Below are positions 1-6,066 of a DNA stretch of 13,832 nucleotides, one piece after another (within the stretch, counting starts at the first letter, position 1; each line of letters starts with the position of its first letter). A program made the position numbers and the translations under genes. Source of the DNA: JALONO01 sp038209965 (lineage in GTDB: Bacteria > Bacteroidota > Bacteroidia > Cytophagales > Thermoflexibacteraceae); assembly GCA_038209965.1 (NCBI GenBank), contig JBBQXF010000125.1, forward strand, positions 1 through 13,832, written 5' to 3'. The notes beneath the pieces were generated by a model, which was not told the origin of the DNA, did not search any database, and worked only from the letters and a program-made list of their open reading frames with translations.

Positions 1-173
1 TGGGCTGGGGGCAGGTGCATGGGGAGCCGGCGGATGGATTGTGGCACCGTTTCGGCAACCAACTGATCGACCGAATCCACTCCGATCACTTGCAACATTT
101 CTTGGACAGCAGTTTCATCTGGGCCAATGTGGCGGCCTTCAAATTTTTCCGATAGATGTAAATTGATTTTCAT
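1..173 (-). CDS. gcvP: Glycine dehydrogenase (P protein), N-terminal fragment
   Basis: This is the PLP-dependent P protein of the glycine cleavage system. It decarboxylates glycine and passes the aminomethyl group to the lipoyl H protein in the cytoplasm. Only the first 57 residues lie in the window, and the gene continues beyond base 1. The start ATG is the complement of 171-173. Residues 11-19 read FEGRHIGPD, matching the F-x-x-RHIGP signature at the N-terminus of GcvP, and are followed by the usual E-x-x-ML-x-x-IG spacing and a V-P-x-x-IR segment near residues 43-48. A Bacteroidota-type -7 box lies about 30 bases upstream. The catalytic PLP lysine is outside the window, so integrity cannot be judged. 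The identification rests on motif recognition and is fairly secure. Confidence 0.88.
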   Translation of the reverse strand, partial: MKINLHLSEKFEGRHIGPDETAVQEMLQVIGVDSVDQLVAETVPQSIRRLPMHLPPA

Positions 174-187
174 GCTTTGGGAGTGCG

Positions 188-587
188 GTGCTTGATTTTT
201 GCCACAAAGTTAGTGACGATTTACAATTTAAGGTTGAATCACTTGTAGAGAAAAAAGGTTTTGGCAGGAAAGCCAATTTACGGTTTTTCAATGCGGGGCC
301 GGTCTTTGCTCCTGACCGAATGATTGTTCGTTGGCCCATTCCCGAAGAGCTACGGTGCGGGCATTGGTGCAAGATACCGACCTGAAAGACGGGTTTTGGG
401 GAAATAACTGAACTACTGGGCGAAAAATATTGCAGATTACCAAGATCGGGGCCAAATCAAATTGTCTAAAAATGGGCAGTCCTATTTTCAGGTACACGGC
501 TTTAGCGATGATGGGCAGTTGAGTAATTTCAAAGATACCCCAACTACCCATTTCTTTGGGCAACTGGATGGTGCCGAGCCGCCTTAA
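188..587 (+). pseudogene. Possible decayed coding remnant, function unknown
   Basis: No intact gene is visible here, but protein-like stretches follow each other on the plus strand in two frames. From 188 to about 320 one frame gives a basic, hydrophilic stretch including KKGFGRKANLRFFNAGPVFA. From 324 a second frame continues with LFVGPFPKSYGAGIGARYRP. It is interrupted by TAA at 405-407, then stays open from 408 with NYWAKNIADYQDRGQIKLSK and GQSYFQVHGFSDDGQLSNF until TAA at 585-587. The low-complexity-free, hydrophilic sequence looks more like decayed protein than random translation. I do not recognise the family; the glycine/aromatic-rich part could be beta-barrel-like, which is speculative. 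The region also holds the upstream signals of gcvP, and its end overlaps the rhomboid stop codon. The minus strand at 288-563 is also open but reads less like protein. Confidence 0.25.
205..212 (-). promoter_or_regulatory. Candidate -7 box for gcvP
   Basis: On the minus strand this reads TAACTTTG, an exact match to the Bacteroidota -7 consensus TAnnTTTG. It sits 31 bases before the gcvP start, which would give a leader of about 25 nt. No TTG is found at the usual 19-21 base distance upstream, so this is only half a promoter match. Confidence 0.4.
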
Positions 588-1144
588 TGTGTTACCCGGC
601 GGAAGCGGTTGGATTGGAAGCCAAAAATGGCCCCGCAGATCCCGCCCACAATATGGGCAAATTCCGAAATATTGTTGTTGGTAAACGCATTGGCGACTTC
701 CTTGCCCAAAAACAAGACCAGCACCAAGATGAAAGTGAGCGGGATCCGGCCCTTTTGCAGGTTGACGATCGAGCTGAGCAAAATCATCATAAACACCACC
801 CCGCTGGCCCCGAGCAACCCAGTGTTGAAGAAAAAAATATTGAGCACTCCGGTGACGAAGGCCGTTACCAAAATCATGAGAAACAAATTGCCCGAACCAT
901 ATTTTTCTTCCAGCATTGGCCCCAAGAGCAGGACAAAGGTAAAATTGCCCATGAGGTGGTTCCAGTCACCATGACCGATCACGTGGGAGAAAAGCCGGAA
1001 AAAGTCAACTGGATGAAAGCTGATTTCACCGTTGACAGCAAAATAGGGCATTATGTTTATGCCCGTACTGGTCTGCAGGAACAGCACAAAAGTGCTCAGA
1101 AAAGTATAGGTGAGCACTACCGGAGAATTATATTGGATGCGCAT
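584..1144 (-). CDS. Rhomboid family intramembrane serine protease
   Basis: This is a predicted inner-membrane protease of 186 residues that cuts transmembrane substrates within the bilayer. The chain is mostly hydrophobic with about six membrane segments. The rhomboid signatures are all present: the HGDWNHLMGN loop and helix (residues 58-67, the H-x-x-x-N motif), the catalytic serine in GASG (Ser114, residues 112-115) and the catalytic histidine in the last helix (His164, in EFAHIVGG). I chose the ATG at 1144 because it gives the usual short N-terminus (MRIQYNSPVV) and leaves a 25-base gap to the upstream gene. The frame stays open to 1255, but the extra 37 residues would overlap the upstream gene and lack family character. 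It is probably co-transcribed with the STAS-like gene. The substrate is unknown. Confidence 0.9.
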   Translation of the reverse strand: MRIQYNSPVVLTYTFLSTFVLFLQTSTGINIMPYFAVNGEISFHPVDFFRLFSHVIGHGDWNHLMGNFTFVLLLGPMLEEKYGSGNLFLMILVTAFVTGVLNIFFFNTGLLGASGVVFMMILLSSIVNLQKGRIPLTFILVLVLFLGKEVANAFTNNNISEFAHIVGGICGAIFGFQSNRFRRVTH

Positions 1145-1169
1145 GGGAGGAAACTTTGGCACGAAAATA

Positions 1170-1577
1170 TCAATTATCGGCCAAAAGCCACGCTTCTGCC
1201 TCGGCATGCTCAGCAAAAAACTGGTTATAGATCTCCAAACCATTGATCTTTGCACTGGTGCTCACGTTACTGGCGGCCATTTGCCCAAAGGCGGATGCTG
1301 GGGTCAGTATGGCCACTTTGCGCATCCCGGCTGCTATGGCCCGGGGCACCCAGTTGGTGTAGATCCACGCTTGATCTTCGGGCCCCACTGCCTTGACCAT
1401 GGTTAGATCCTGCAACATCAGTGGGGTATCGCCTTTGGCATACTCGGCCAACAGATCGTCTAACAAGGATCTCATTTGGAGGCCGGGGACAAAGCCTTTC
1501 CAAGCGTAGAAAAAAATGCGGCCATTGTTTCGCCACTCCGCTGTAAGGTACTTGTTATCAATGATACCGGTTGTCAT
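1170..1577 (-). CDS. STAS/SpoIIAA-like small protein
   Basis: A soluble 135-residue protein without signal peptide or membrane segment. The pattern of a short strand with a central turn (residues 10-25), a helix near 34-48, the strand-loop LMLQDLTMVKAVGPED (about 53-68), and a second strand KVAILTP (about 87-93) resembles the STAS/SpoIIAA-like fold seen in many short Bacteroidota proteins. This is fold-level inference, and I see no diagnostic catalytic motif. The start ATG is the complement of 1575-1577. It is the first gene of a probable two-gene unit with the rhomboid protease, 25 bases apart. It faces the MoxR gene divergently, and the 260-base gap contains an inverted repeat. Function is unknown. 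Confidence 0.6.
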   Translation of the reverse strand: MTTGIIDNKYLTAEWRNNGRIFFYAWKGFVPGLQMRSLLDDLLAEYAKGDTPLMLQDLTMVKAVGPEDQAWIYTNWVPRAIAAGMRKVAILTPASAFGQMAASNVSTSAKINGLEIYNQFFAEHAEAEAWLLADN

Positions 1578-1606
1578 ACTTGCAAATTAGTAAATAGGTT
1601 TCAAAA

Positions 1607-1729
1607 GTTGGCAACGATTATTTTTTATTTTTGATCAGCCAACCTTTTAATGGTTGGCTGGCCAACTGTGCACTGGTACTGTGCTGTTCAATTGACATCA
1701 TACTGCCAAAACCATGTCAAATTGTTGGC
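1607..1729. repeat. Cluster of GTTGGC/GCCAAC hexamers with a perfect hairpin
   Basis: The gap between the divergent STAS-like and MoxR genes holds five copies of one hexamer in alternating orientation: GTTGGC at 1607-1612, 1653-1658 and 1724-1729, and GCCAAC at 1638-1643 and 1661-1666. The central pair is part of a perfect 9-bp stem (CAGCCAACC at 1636-1644 with GGTTGGCTG at 1652-1660) around a 7-base loop. An alternative stem can form between 1653-1658 and 1661-1666. No T-run follows on either strand, so it does not look like a terminator. A shared operator is possible. TTGG/CCAA words are common in this genome, so chance is a real alternative. Confidence 0.4.
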
Positions 1730-1783
1730 TTGTGCAGATATAAATGGAAAGATAGGCTCTAAACAGAAAATAAACCCCTGTTT

Positions 1784-1815
1784 TTGTTGTTTAGAGATAA
1801 AGCCGCTTACTTTAC
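1784..1815 (+). promoter_or_regulatory. Candidate promoter for the MoxR ATPase gene
   Basis: The -7 element TACTTTAC (1808-1815) matches TAnnTTTG at six of eight positions. Two adjacent TTG triplets at 1784-1786 and 1787-1789 lie 21 and 18 bases upstream. Transcription would start near 1822, leaving a leader of under 20 nt before the ATG at 1839. Confidence 0.35.
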
Positions 1816-1838
1816 GGCAATTAAAACTTTATTCACGA

Positions 1839-2837
1839 ATGGATTTTGGCCCAAACCGCCCCACCCAGCTTTCACTCCCCGAAATGCAGGATAAAATCAA
1901 GGCTGTATATAATGAAGTCGGCAAAATAGTGGTCGGGCAGCGTTACATGCTCAACCGGCTCATGGTTGGCCTTTTCACCAACGGCCACATTTTGTTGGAG
2001 GGGGTTCCCGGTCTGGCCAAAACCTTGACGGTAAATACGTTGGCCCAAGTATTGCACCTTGATTTCCAGCGGATCCAGTTTACCCCCGATTTGCTTCCCG
2101 CTGATTTGGTCGGTACGATGATCTACAATCAACGAAATGGCGAGTTTGAAGTAAAAAAAGGGCCCATTTTTGCCAATATTATTTTGGCTGACGAAGTGAA
2201 CCGCTCCCCCGCCAAGGTGCAATCGGCCCTGCTGGAGGCCATGCAAGAAAAGCAAGTGACCATTGGGGAAACCACGTTTATATTGGACAAGCCCTTTTTG
2301 GTGTTGGCCACCCAGAACCCGGTGGAGCAAGAGGGAACTTACCCACTGCCCGAGGCCCAGTTGGATCGTTTCATGTTGAAAATATTTGTCAATTATTTGG
2401 ACAAAGAGGCTGAACTGGAAGTGATGCGCCGAATGTCCAACCTGACTTTTGATGTCAAGGTTTCCCCCATTTTGAGCAAGAGTGAGATTTTTCAGATCCG
2501 GGACGAGATCAACAAAGTCACTATTTCTGAATCGCTCGAAAAATACATCATCGAGCTGGTGTTCGCCACGCGCAAGCCCAAGGATTACGGCCTTACCGAA
2601 GTAGCCCACTTTGTTCAATACGGAGTGTCGCCCCGGGCCAGTATCAACATGAACCGGGCGGCCAAGGCCATTGCGTTCTTCGACGGTCGCGATTATGTAC
2701 TGCCCGAAGACATCAAAGAAATTGCTTTTGATGTGCTCAACCACCGTCTCATCCTCAATTACGAAGCCGAAGCCGAAGGGATTTCCAGCAAGGAAATCAT
2801 TGACATGATTCTGAAAAAAGTGCCGATCAATATCTAG
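1839..2837 (+). CDS. MoxR-family AAA+ ATPase
   Basis: A cytoplasmic AAA+ ATPase of the MoxR branch, 332 residues, a typical length. MoxR proteins act as chaperones, often assembling or activating complexes with von Willebrand factor A domain partners. Visible motifs are Walker A GVPGLAKT (55-62), Walker B ILADE (115-119), sensor 1 ATQNP (157-161), the arginine-finger segment LPEAQLDRF (170-178) and sensor 2 GVSPRA (262-267). The frame is open back to 1650, but I chose the ATG at 1839: the extra N-terminus is cysteine-rich and unlike the family, and a promoter-like signal lies just before 1839. The usual DUF58/VWA partner genes are not next door; a strong terminator and a convergent acyl-CoA dehydrogenase follow. 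It therefore appears to be a single-gene unit, and its client cannot be told from context. Confidence 0.92.
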   Translation: MDFGPNRPTQLSLPEMQDKIKAVYNEVGKIVVGQRYMLNRLMVGLFTNGHILLEGVPGLAKTLTVNTLAQVLHLDFQRIQFTPDLLPADLVGTMIYNQRNGEFEVKKGPIFANIILADEVNRSPAKVQSALLEAMQEKQVTIGETTFILDKPFLVLATQNPVEQEGTYPLPEAQLDRFMLKIFVNYLDKEAELEVMRRMSNLTFDVKVSPILSKSEIFQIRDEINKVTISESLEKYIIELVFATRKPKDYGLTEVAHFVQYGVSPRASINMNRAAKAIAFFDGRDYVLPEDIKEIAFDVLNHRLILNYEAEAEGISSKEIIDMILKKVPINI

Positions 2838-2937
2838 AATGGCGAACTAGAAAGGTGAGGTGGCTTAAAAAAACGGGTTATTAGTTATTTAAGGTACTTT
2901 AGTTTAACTTTTGCTCCACTAACTTTTGGTGACATAT

Positions 2938-2973
2938 CAAACCCCAACCGGACCTAAATCTGGTTGGGGTTTG
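2938..2973. terminator. Bidirectional terminator between convergent genes
   Basis: A perfect 12-bp inverted repeat (CAAACCCCAACC at 2938-2949 with GGTTGGGGTTTG at 2962-2973) encloses a 12-base loop that can pair three bases further. It lies between the 3' ends of the MoxR gene and the acyl-CoA dehydrogenase gene. Each strand ends the stem in G4T3, so it can serve both directions, although the T-tracts are short. A very similar stem follows the tRNA-Leu gene at 12024-12056. Confidence 0.75.
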
Positions 2974-2986
2974 GATTGGCGGCAGG

Positions 2987-4195
2987 CTAAATTTTCACTC
3001 CATAGGGTTTCAGTTCTTCGCGGGCCACCACATATTTGTGCACTTCGTCAGGGCCGTCATAGATCCGCGCCCCGCGCTCATGGCGGTACCAAAAGGAGAG
3101 GATGGTATCTTCGGTAATGCCCAGCGCACCAAGGGTTTGGATGGCCCGGTCGACGACTTGTTGCAGCACATTGGCCACAAAGAACTTGATGGTGGAGATT
3201 TCCACCCGCATGGCGTGGCTGCCATGATGGTCGATTCCGTGGGCGGCATGGAGCACCATGTAGCGGGCCGCATTGATCTGGGCCCGGCTTTCAGCAATCC
3301 ACTGCTGCACGATCTGTTTTTGGCCGATCACCACTGATTCGGCCAGCTCGCGCCGGGCGGCATATTCACACATGATGCCCAGTACCCGCTCGCAGATCCC
3401 GATCCAGCGCATGCAGTGGTGGATCCGGCCCGGGCCGAGGCGCTCTTGGGCCAGTTTGAACCCTTCCCCCTCTTTGCCGACCAAATTGTCCAAGGGTACT
3501 GTACAATTTTCGTAACGGATTTCGGCGTGGCTGTTGTGGCCCGACCCGGCCTCGCCCATAATGGGAATATTGCGGATGAAGTTGAACCCCGGCGTGTCGG
3601 TGGGGACAATGATCATGCTGGCCCGGGCATGGGGCACAGCGGCTTCGGGGTTGGTCACGGCCATTACCACGGCAAACGAAGCACCGTCCGCCGAAGAAGT
3701 GAACCACTTGTGGCCATTGATAACATACTGATTGTCCGCCTTTTCTGCTTTGGTGGCCATCCGCACGGGGTTGGATCCGGCAAATTCCGGCTCGGTCATG
3801 GAAAAGCAGGAGCGGAGTTCACCGTTCATCAACGGGTGCAGGTAGCGATCTTTGAGCGTGGGGGAGGCATACTTGTGTAGCAGTTCCATATTGCCAATGT
3901 CTGGGGCCTGGCAGTTGAACACGAAGTGGCCCATCGGTGAGCGGCCCAATTCTTCGCTCACTTGCCCAAACTCGGTGAGGGTCAGGCCCATGCCGCCATC
4001 TTTTTCGTCCAGATGGGGGGCCCATAAACCTTCACTTTTTACTTTTTGGCGCAACACTTCCAGTTCGGTCTGTTCCAACTCCTTATTGTTTCCGTGGAGA
4101 AACTTGGACTCCAAGGGAATGATTTCGGCCTTAACGAACTCCCGGATGCGGGGCAGGACGGCCTTTAGTTTTTCGGTCAAAAAAAGACTATTCAT
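2987..4195 (-). CDS. Acyl-CoA dehydrogenase, ACAD10/11-like
   Basis: A 402-residue flavoenzyme predicted to introduce a trans-2 double bond into an acyl-CoA, feeding beta-oxidation. The layout is the usual one: an N-terminal helical domain, the FAD/substrate segment FSMTEPEFAGSNP (131-143), the middle-domain strand INGHKWFTSSA (159-169), and a C-terminal helical domain ending in RIYDGPDEVHK (377-387). In medium-chain acyl-CoA dehydrogenases the catalytic base is the glutamate of a YEG-type motif near this place. Here it is Asp380 in YDGPDEVH, the form typical of ACAD10/11-type enzymes. The substrate may therefore differ from plain fatty acyl-CoA. The kinase domain fused in some relatives is absent. 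The start ATG is the complement of 4193-4195, just downstream of a good promoter match. It is a stand-alone gene with a terminator behind it. Confidence 0.92.
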   Translation of the reverse strand: MNSLFLTEKLKAVLPRIREFVKAEIIPLESKFLHGNNKELEQTELEVLRQKVKSEGLWAPHLDEKDGGMGLTLTEFGQVSEELGRSPMGHFVFNCQAPDIGNMELLHKYASPTLKDRYLHPLMNGELRSCFSMTEPEFAGSNPVRMATKAEKADNQYVINGHKWFTSSADGASFAVVMAVTNPEAAVPHARASMIIVPTDTPGFNFIRNIPIMGEAGSGHNSHAEIRYENCTVPLDNLVGKEGEGFKLAQERLGPGRIHHCMRWIGICERVLGIMCEYAARRELAESVVIGQKQIVQQWIAESRAQINAARYMVLHAAHGIDHHGSHAMRVEISTIKFFVANVLQQVVDRAIQTLGALGITEDTILSFWYRHERGARIYDGPDEVHKYVVAREELKPYGVKI

Positions 4196-4214
4196 TGGTT
4201 GAGGGTTTGGGGCC

Positions 4215-4244
4215 GGAAGTTACGGAAAAATCGGCTCGCACCAA
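4215..4244 (-). promoter_or_regulatory. Promoter for the acyl-CoA dehydrogenase gene
   Basis: On the minus strand, TTG (complement of 4242-4244) is followed after exactly 19 bases by TAACTTCC (complement of 4215-4222), matching the Bacteroidota TTG-N19-TAnnTTTG pattern at the spacing and at six of eight -7 positions. The -7 box ends 19 bases before the ATG, so the leader is very short. Confidence 0.5.
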
Positions 4245-4254
4245 TGTCAATGTG

Positions 4255-4267
4255 CCCAACAGTTGGG
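4255..4267. promoter_or_regulatory. Palindrome upstream of the acyl-CoA dehydrogenase promoter
   Basis: CCCAACAGTTGGG is a perfect 13-base palindrome (6-bp arms around one A). It lies about 10 bases upstream of the -33 TTG of the acyl-CoA dehydrogenase promoter, a position that would suit an activator or repressor dimer. No terminator role is likely, since a one-base loop cannot form a hairpin. Confidence 0.35.
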
Positions 4268-4314
4268 GATATGATCTAGCGCACATCTGCCCCTGTATAA
4301 GGTTGAAGCTAGTT

Positions 4315-5265
4315 TTACTTTTGCTGATCAAGTTTTTTTAGTAATTCTTCGATCAATTTGGCTTGTTCCTCAAGGGTTTTGTTCTTCTCGCTCAGGGCTT
4401 GGTCCTTCTCGCTCAGGGCTTGATCCTTCTCCTTAAGGGCCTTTTGCTGTTCTTCCAACTCTTGTTGGTATTTTCGCTCCTTGTCCCCGAACATGGCGTT
4501 AATGGTCCGCCAGGCCTCCTGTTCCATCTCTATTTCCCTGCGCTCCTTGGGGTCAGTGCCCACGTGGTGCAAAATGTCAGTCATCGTTTTGAGCTCGTCT
4601 AGGTCGGGGGTGTGGGGGTAGTCCCTAGTAATTTCCCGGTCATCGGTGAAATTGCGCTGCGCAAAAATGCTCAACAGCTTGTCCAGGCGGGTCTGGAAAC
4701 GGTCGGTAATGCGCTCCACCTGTACCACGAAACTGTCGTGGGTGAGTTTCTCCACAAAATCGCTCTTTTGGTCAATGACCGTCTTGGTGATCAGGTCTTT
4801 GTAGTTTCTCTCGACTTTGATACATGGGCTGGTGATCTCGGGCAGTTTGAACCCCAAAATATAAATGGTGGTGATGGGCAGCACCACATTTTCCCCGCTT
4901 ACCTTGTCCTCTTTTTTGTACTGTTCGGCCAGATAATTGCGGAACCGCATCAGATCGACTTGGTTTTTTGCCTTTTGGATCTCGATCAACACCTTCTTCA
5001 GCTCGCCCGTGCCCGTGCGGACGGTGGCCACAAAATCAAGGCGATAAACCCAGATGGAGTGCCTCAAGCGGAGCCGCTCCTCGTACCTGGCCACGTCCCC
5101 GGGTTTGCTGAAATCGAGCTCGCCCCGGTAGGTGTATTCCTGTGGAAGCACTTCGATGGCCTCGATGGTCTGTTCCAGCAGCGTGCCGATGAAAAACTTG
5201 GCGACCTTTTCGTTTTCCATCAGGCGCTTGAACACCACATCATAAATCGGGTTGGCAATGATCAC
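4315..5265 (-). CDS. Rpn-family PD-(D/E)XK nuclease / putative transposase
   Basis: A 316-residue protein of the Rpn/PD-(D/E)XK nuclease family transposase group (PF12784-like), usually found as scattered copies in Bacteroidota. Related Rpn proteins are DNA endonucleases that promote recA-independent recombination. The N-terminus IANPIYDVVFKRLMEN (about 3-18) is the typical opening. The catalytic core is Asp77 (YRLDF) followed by Glu95 and Gln97 in VLIEIQKAK (92-100). The chain ends in a charged coiled coil (about 262-316) built from repeated EKDQALS heptads. The start codon is GTG (complement of 5263-5265); an in-frame stop lies nine codons upstream and there is no better ATG near the conserved opening. 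It stands alone, without terminal inverted repeats that I could find, so it does not look like a current insertion sequence. Confidence 0.88.
   Translation of the reverse strand: MIIANPIYDVVFKRLMENEKVAKFFIGTLLEQTIEAIEVLPQEYTYRGELDFSKPGDVARYEERLRLRHSIWVYRLDFVATVRTGTGELKKVLIEIQKAKNQVDLMRFRNYLAEQYKKEDKVSGENVVLPITTIYILGFKLPEITSPCIKVERNYKDLITKTVIDQKSDFVEKLTHDSFVVQVERITDRFQTRLDKLLSIFAQRNFTDDREITRDYPHTPDLDELKTMTDILHHVGTDPKERREIEMEQEAWRTINAMFGDKERKYQQELEEQQKALKEKDQALSEKDQALSEKNKTLEEQAKLIEELLKKLDQQK
4385..4447 (-). repeat. 21-bp tandem repeat encoding coiled-coil heptads
   Basis: Two 21-bp units at 4385-4405 and 4406-4426 differ at one base, and a third, more diverged unit follows at 4427-4447. A weaker fourth can be traced at 4364-4384. 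Each unit encodes seven residues, one coiled-coil heptad (EKDQALS) of the Rpn-family protein, so gain or loss of a unit keeps the frame and changes the coiled-coil length by one heptad. Confidence 0.8.
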
Positions 5266-5293
5266 TTTCGGCGGGGGCTTGGCCCATTTACCG

Positions 5294-5301
5294 TAAAGTT
5301 A
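5294..5301 (-). promoter_or_regulatory. Candidate -7 box for the Rpn-family gene
   Basis: On the minus strand this reads TAACTTTA, seven of eight matches to TAnnTTTG, 28 bases before the GTG start. The -33 position 19 bases upstream is TTT rather than TTG, so the match is partial. Confidence 0.35.
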
Positions 5302-5493
5302 ACGTTTTGGGGCGGGTTTTAAAAATGTTGGCTTGCTGTTTTCCTCCAAGCTGTTTGCACCAACTGCCACTGCCCCAATGAGTATCCCAGTTGCCAACCC
5401 TTTGCCCCGTTGAACAGGTCTAGTGGACGTTTTGGGCTGGTCTGCATCCTGAACTCATGGCATAACATGACTTCCGCCGCTATGTTTTGGCTA

Positions 5494-5544
5494 GGACGAA
5501 CGCGCCCCAATAGGCAACAGTCGGATTAGGCTGCGCGTTCGTCC
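5494..5544. repeat. Perfect 12-bp inverted repeat in gene-free DNA
   Basis: GGACGAACGCGC (5494-5505) and GCGCGTTCGTCC (5533-5544) are exact complements around a 27-base spacer. The surrounding stretch from 5302 to 5663 has no convincing coding sequence. No T-run follows either arm, which argues against a simple intrinsic terminator. The arms could be the ends of a very small element, part of a dispersed intergenic repeat, or the stem of an RNA. Confidence 0.6.
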
Positions 5545-5590
5545 CGTTTGAAAATGCTCCCAGCATTGTATGTTGTCCCAGCCAGTGTTG

Positions 5591-5637
5591 CAAGCCCCTA
5601 ATGTGCTCTTAGATCAAAGCCTTGGTGCTGGGGCTTG
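5591..5637. repeat. 8-bp inverted repeat downstream of the hypothetical ORF
   Basis: CAAGCCCC (5591-5598) pairs exactly with GGGGCTTG (5630-5637) across a 31-base spacer. It lies just past the 3' end of the minus-strand ORF ending at 5664, so it may be a weak transcription stop. The long loop and missing T-run make this doubtful. Confidence 0.35.
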
Positions 5638-5663
5638 TATTGTGTAATTTCATTCGCTGGGGA

Positions 5664-6047
5664 TTAACTGATTTCCTGCTTGGGCAACGCTCGCACCGCT
5701 TCCATTAGCTCATCGACTTCCGAACTGTTCAGGATAAACTCACTATCCTGATGGTTTAGAGGGGTGTCATAAACAATTTGGCTTTCGTGGTGGTCGCCTG
5801 TCAAAATGACTGCTTCAAACATCTCCACAGTATCGTTATAAAGGGATGCCAAGCCCCACGAATCGGGCTGATCGGTCTGCGCGAAAATGTCGCGCAGGAG
5901 GCTCCGAGGTATTACCGATACCCCGTAGCCATTCTCAAAAAAAGTTCGCAATAGTTTTCCATGATTAGTGGTGAAATGGGTAGTTCCTTTTTTAGATCGG
6001 AGAAATGGGAACTCCCAAGATAAAAATAAGCATTTTTGGGTAAACAA
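5664..6047 (-). CDS. Hypothetical protein, probably lacking its true 5' end
   Basis: I do not recognise this family. The 127-residue frame is open from just after a TGA six codons upstream of the listed start, and the only early start available is TTG (complement of 6045-6047). No ATG occurs in the first half. From about residue 25 it reads like genuine soluble protein: FTTNHGKLLRTFFENGYGVS, then an acidic C-terminal part ending in a helix SEVDELMEAVRALPKQEIS. There are no membrane segments or recognisable catalytic motifs. The upstream DNA (6067-6227) looks like another damaged coding stretch on the same strand, so this may be the 3' part of a decayed gene. Fructose-bisphosphatase lies further upstream on the same strand. 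Confidence 0.4.
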   Translation of the reverse strand: MFTQKCLFLSWEFPFLRSKKGTTHFTTNHGKLLRTFFENGYGVSVIPRSLLRDIFAQTDQPDSWGLASLYNDTVEMFEAVILTGDHHESQIVYDTPLNHQDSEFILNSSEVDELMEAVRALPKQEIS

Positions 6048-6066
6048 TTTTCGTTGATTTATTCAA

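Noticed and set aside
288..563. 91-residue minus-strand ORF opposite the coding remnant
   Set aside because: Its start lies inside the better plus-strand frame and its sequence has no domain-like pattern.
1636..1660. Hairpin read as a terminator
   Set aside because: It lies between divergent genes, where neither needs a stop, and no T-run follows the stem on either strand.
1872..2744. 290-residue minus-strand ORF over the MoxR gene
   Set aside because: Antisense shadow; the plus strand carries Walker A, Walker B, sensor and arginine-finger motifs in order.
4315..5265. Rpn-family gene as an intact insertion sequence
   Set aside because: No terminal inverted repeats or target duplication were found around it; family members usually occur as stand-alone genes.
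5319..5510. 63-residue minus-strand ORF
   Set aside because: It reads through one arm of the inverted repeat, lacks a recognisable domain, and begins with no promoter-like signal; better explained as a chance ORF in repeat DNA.
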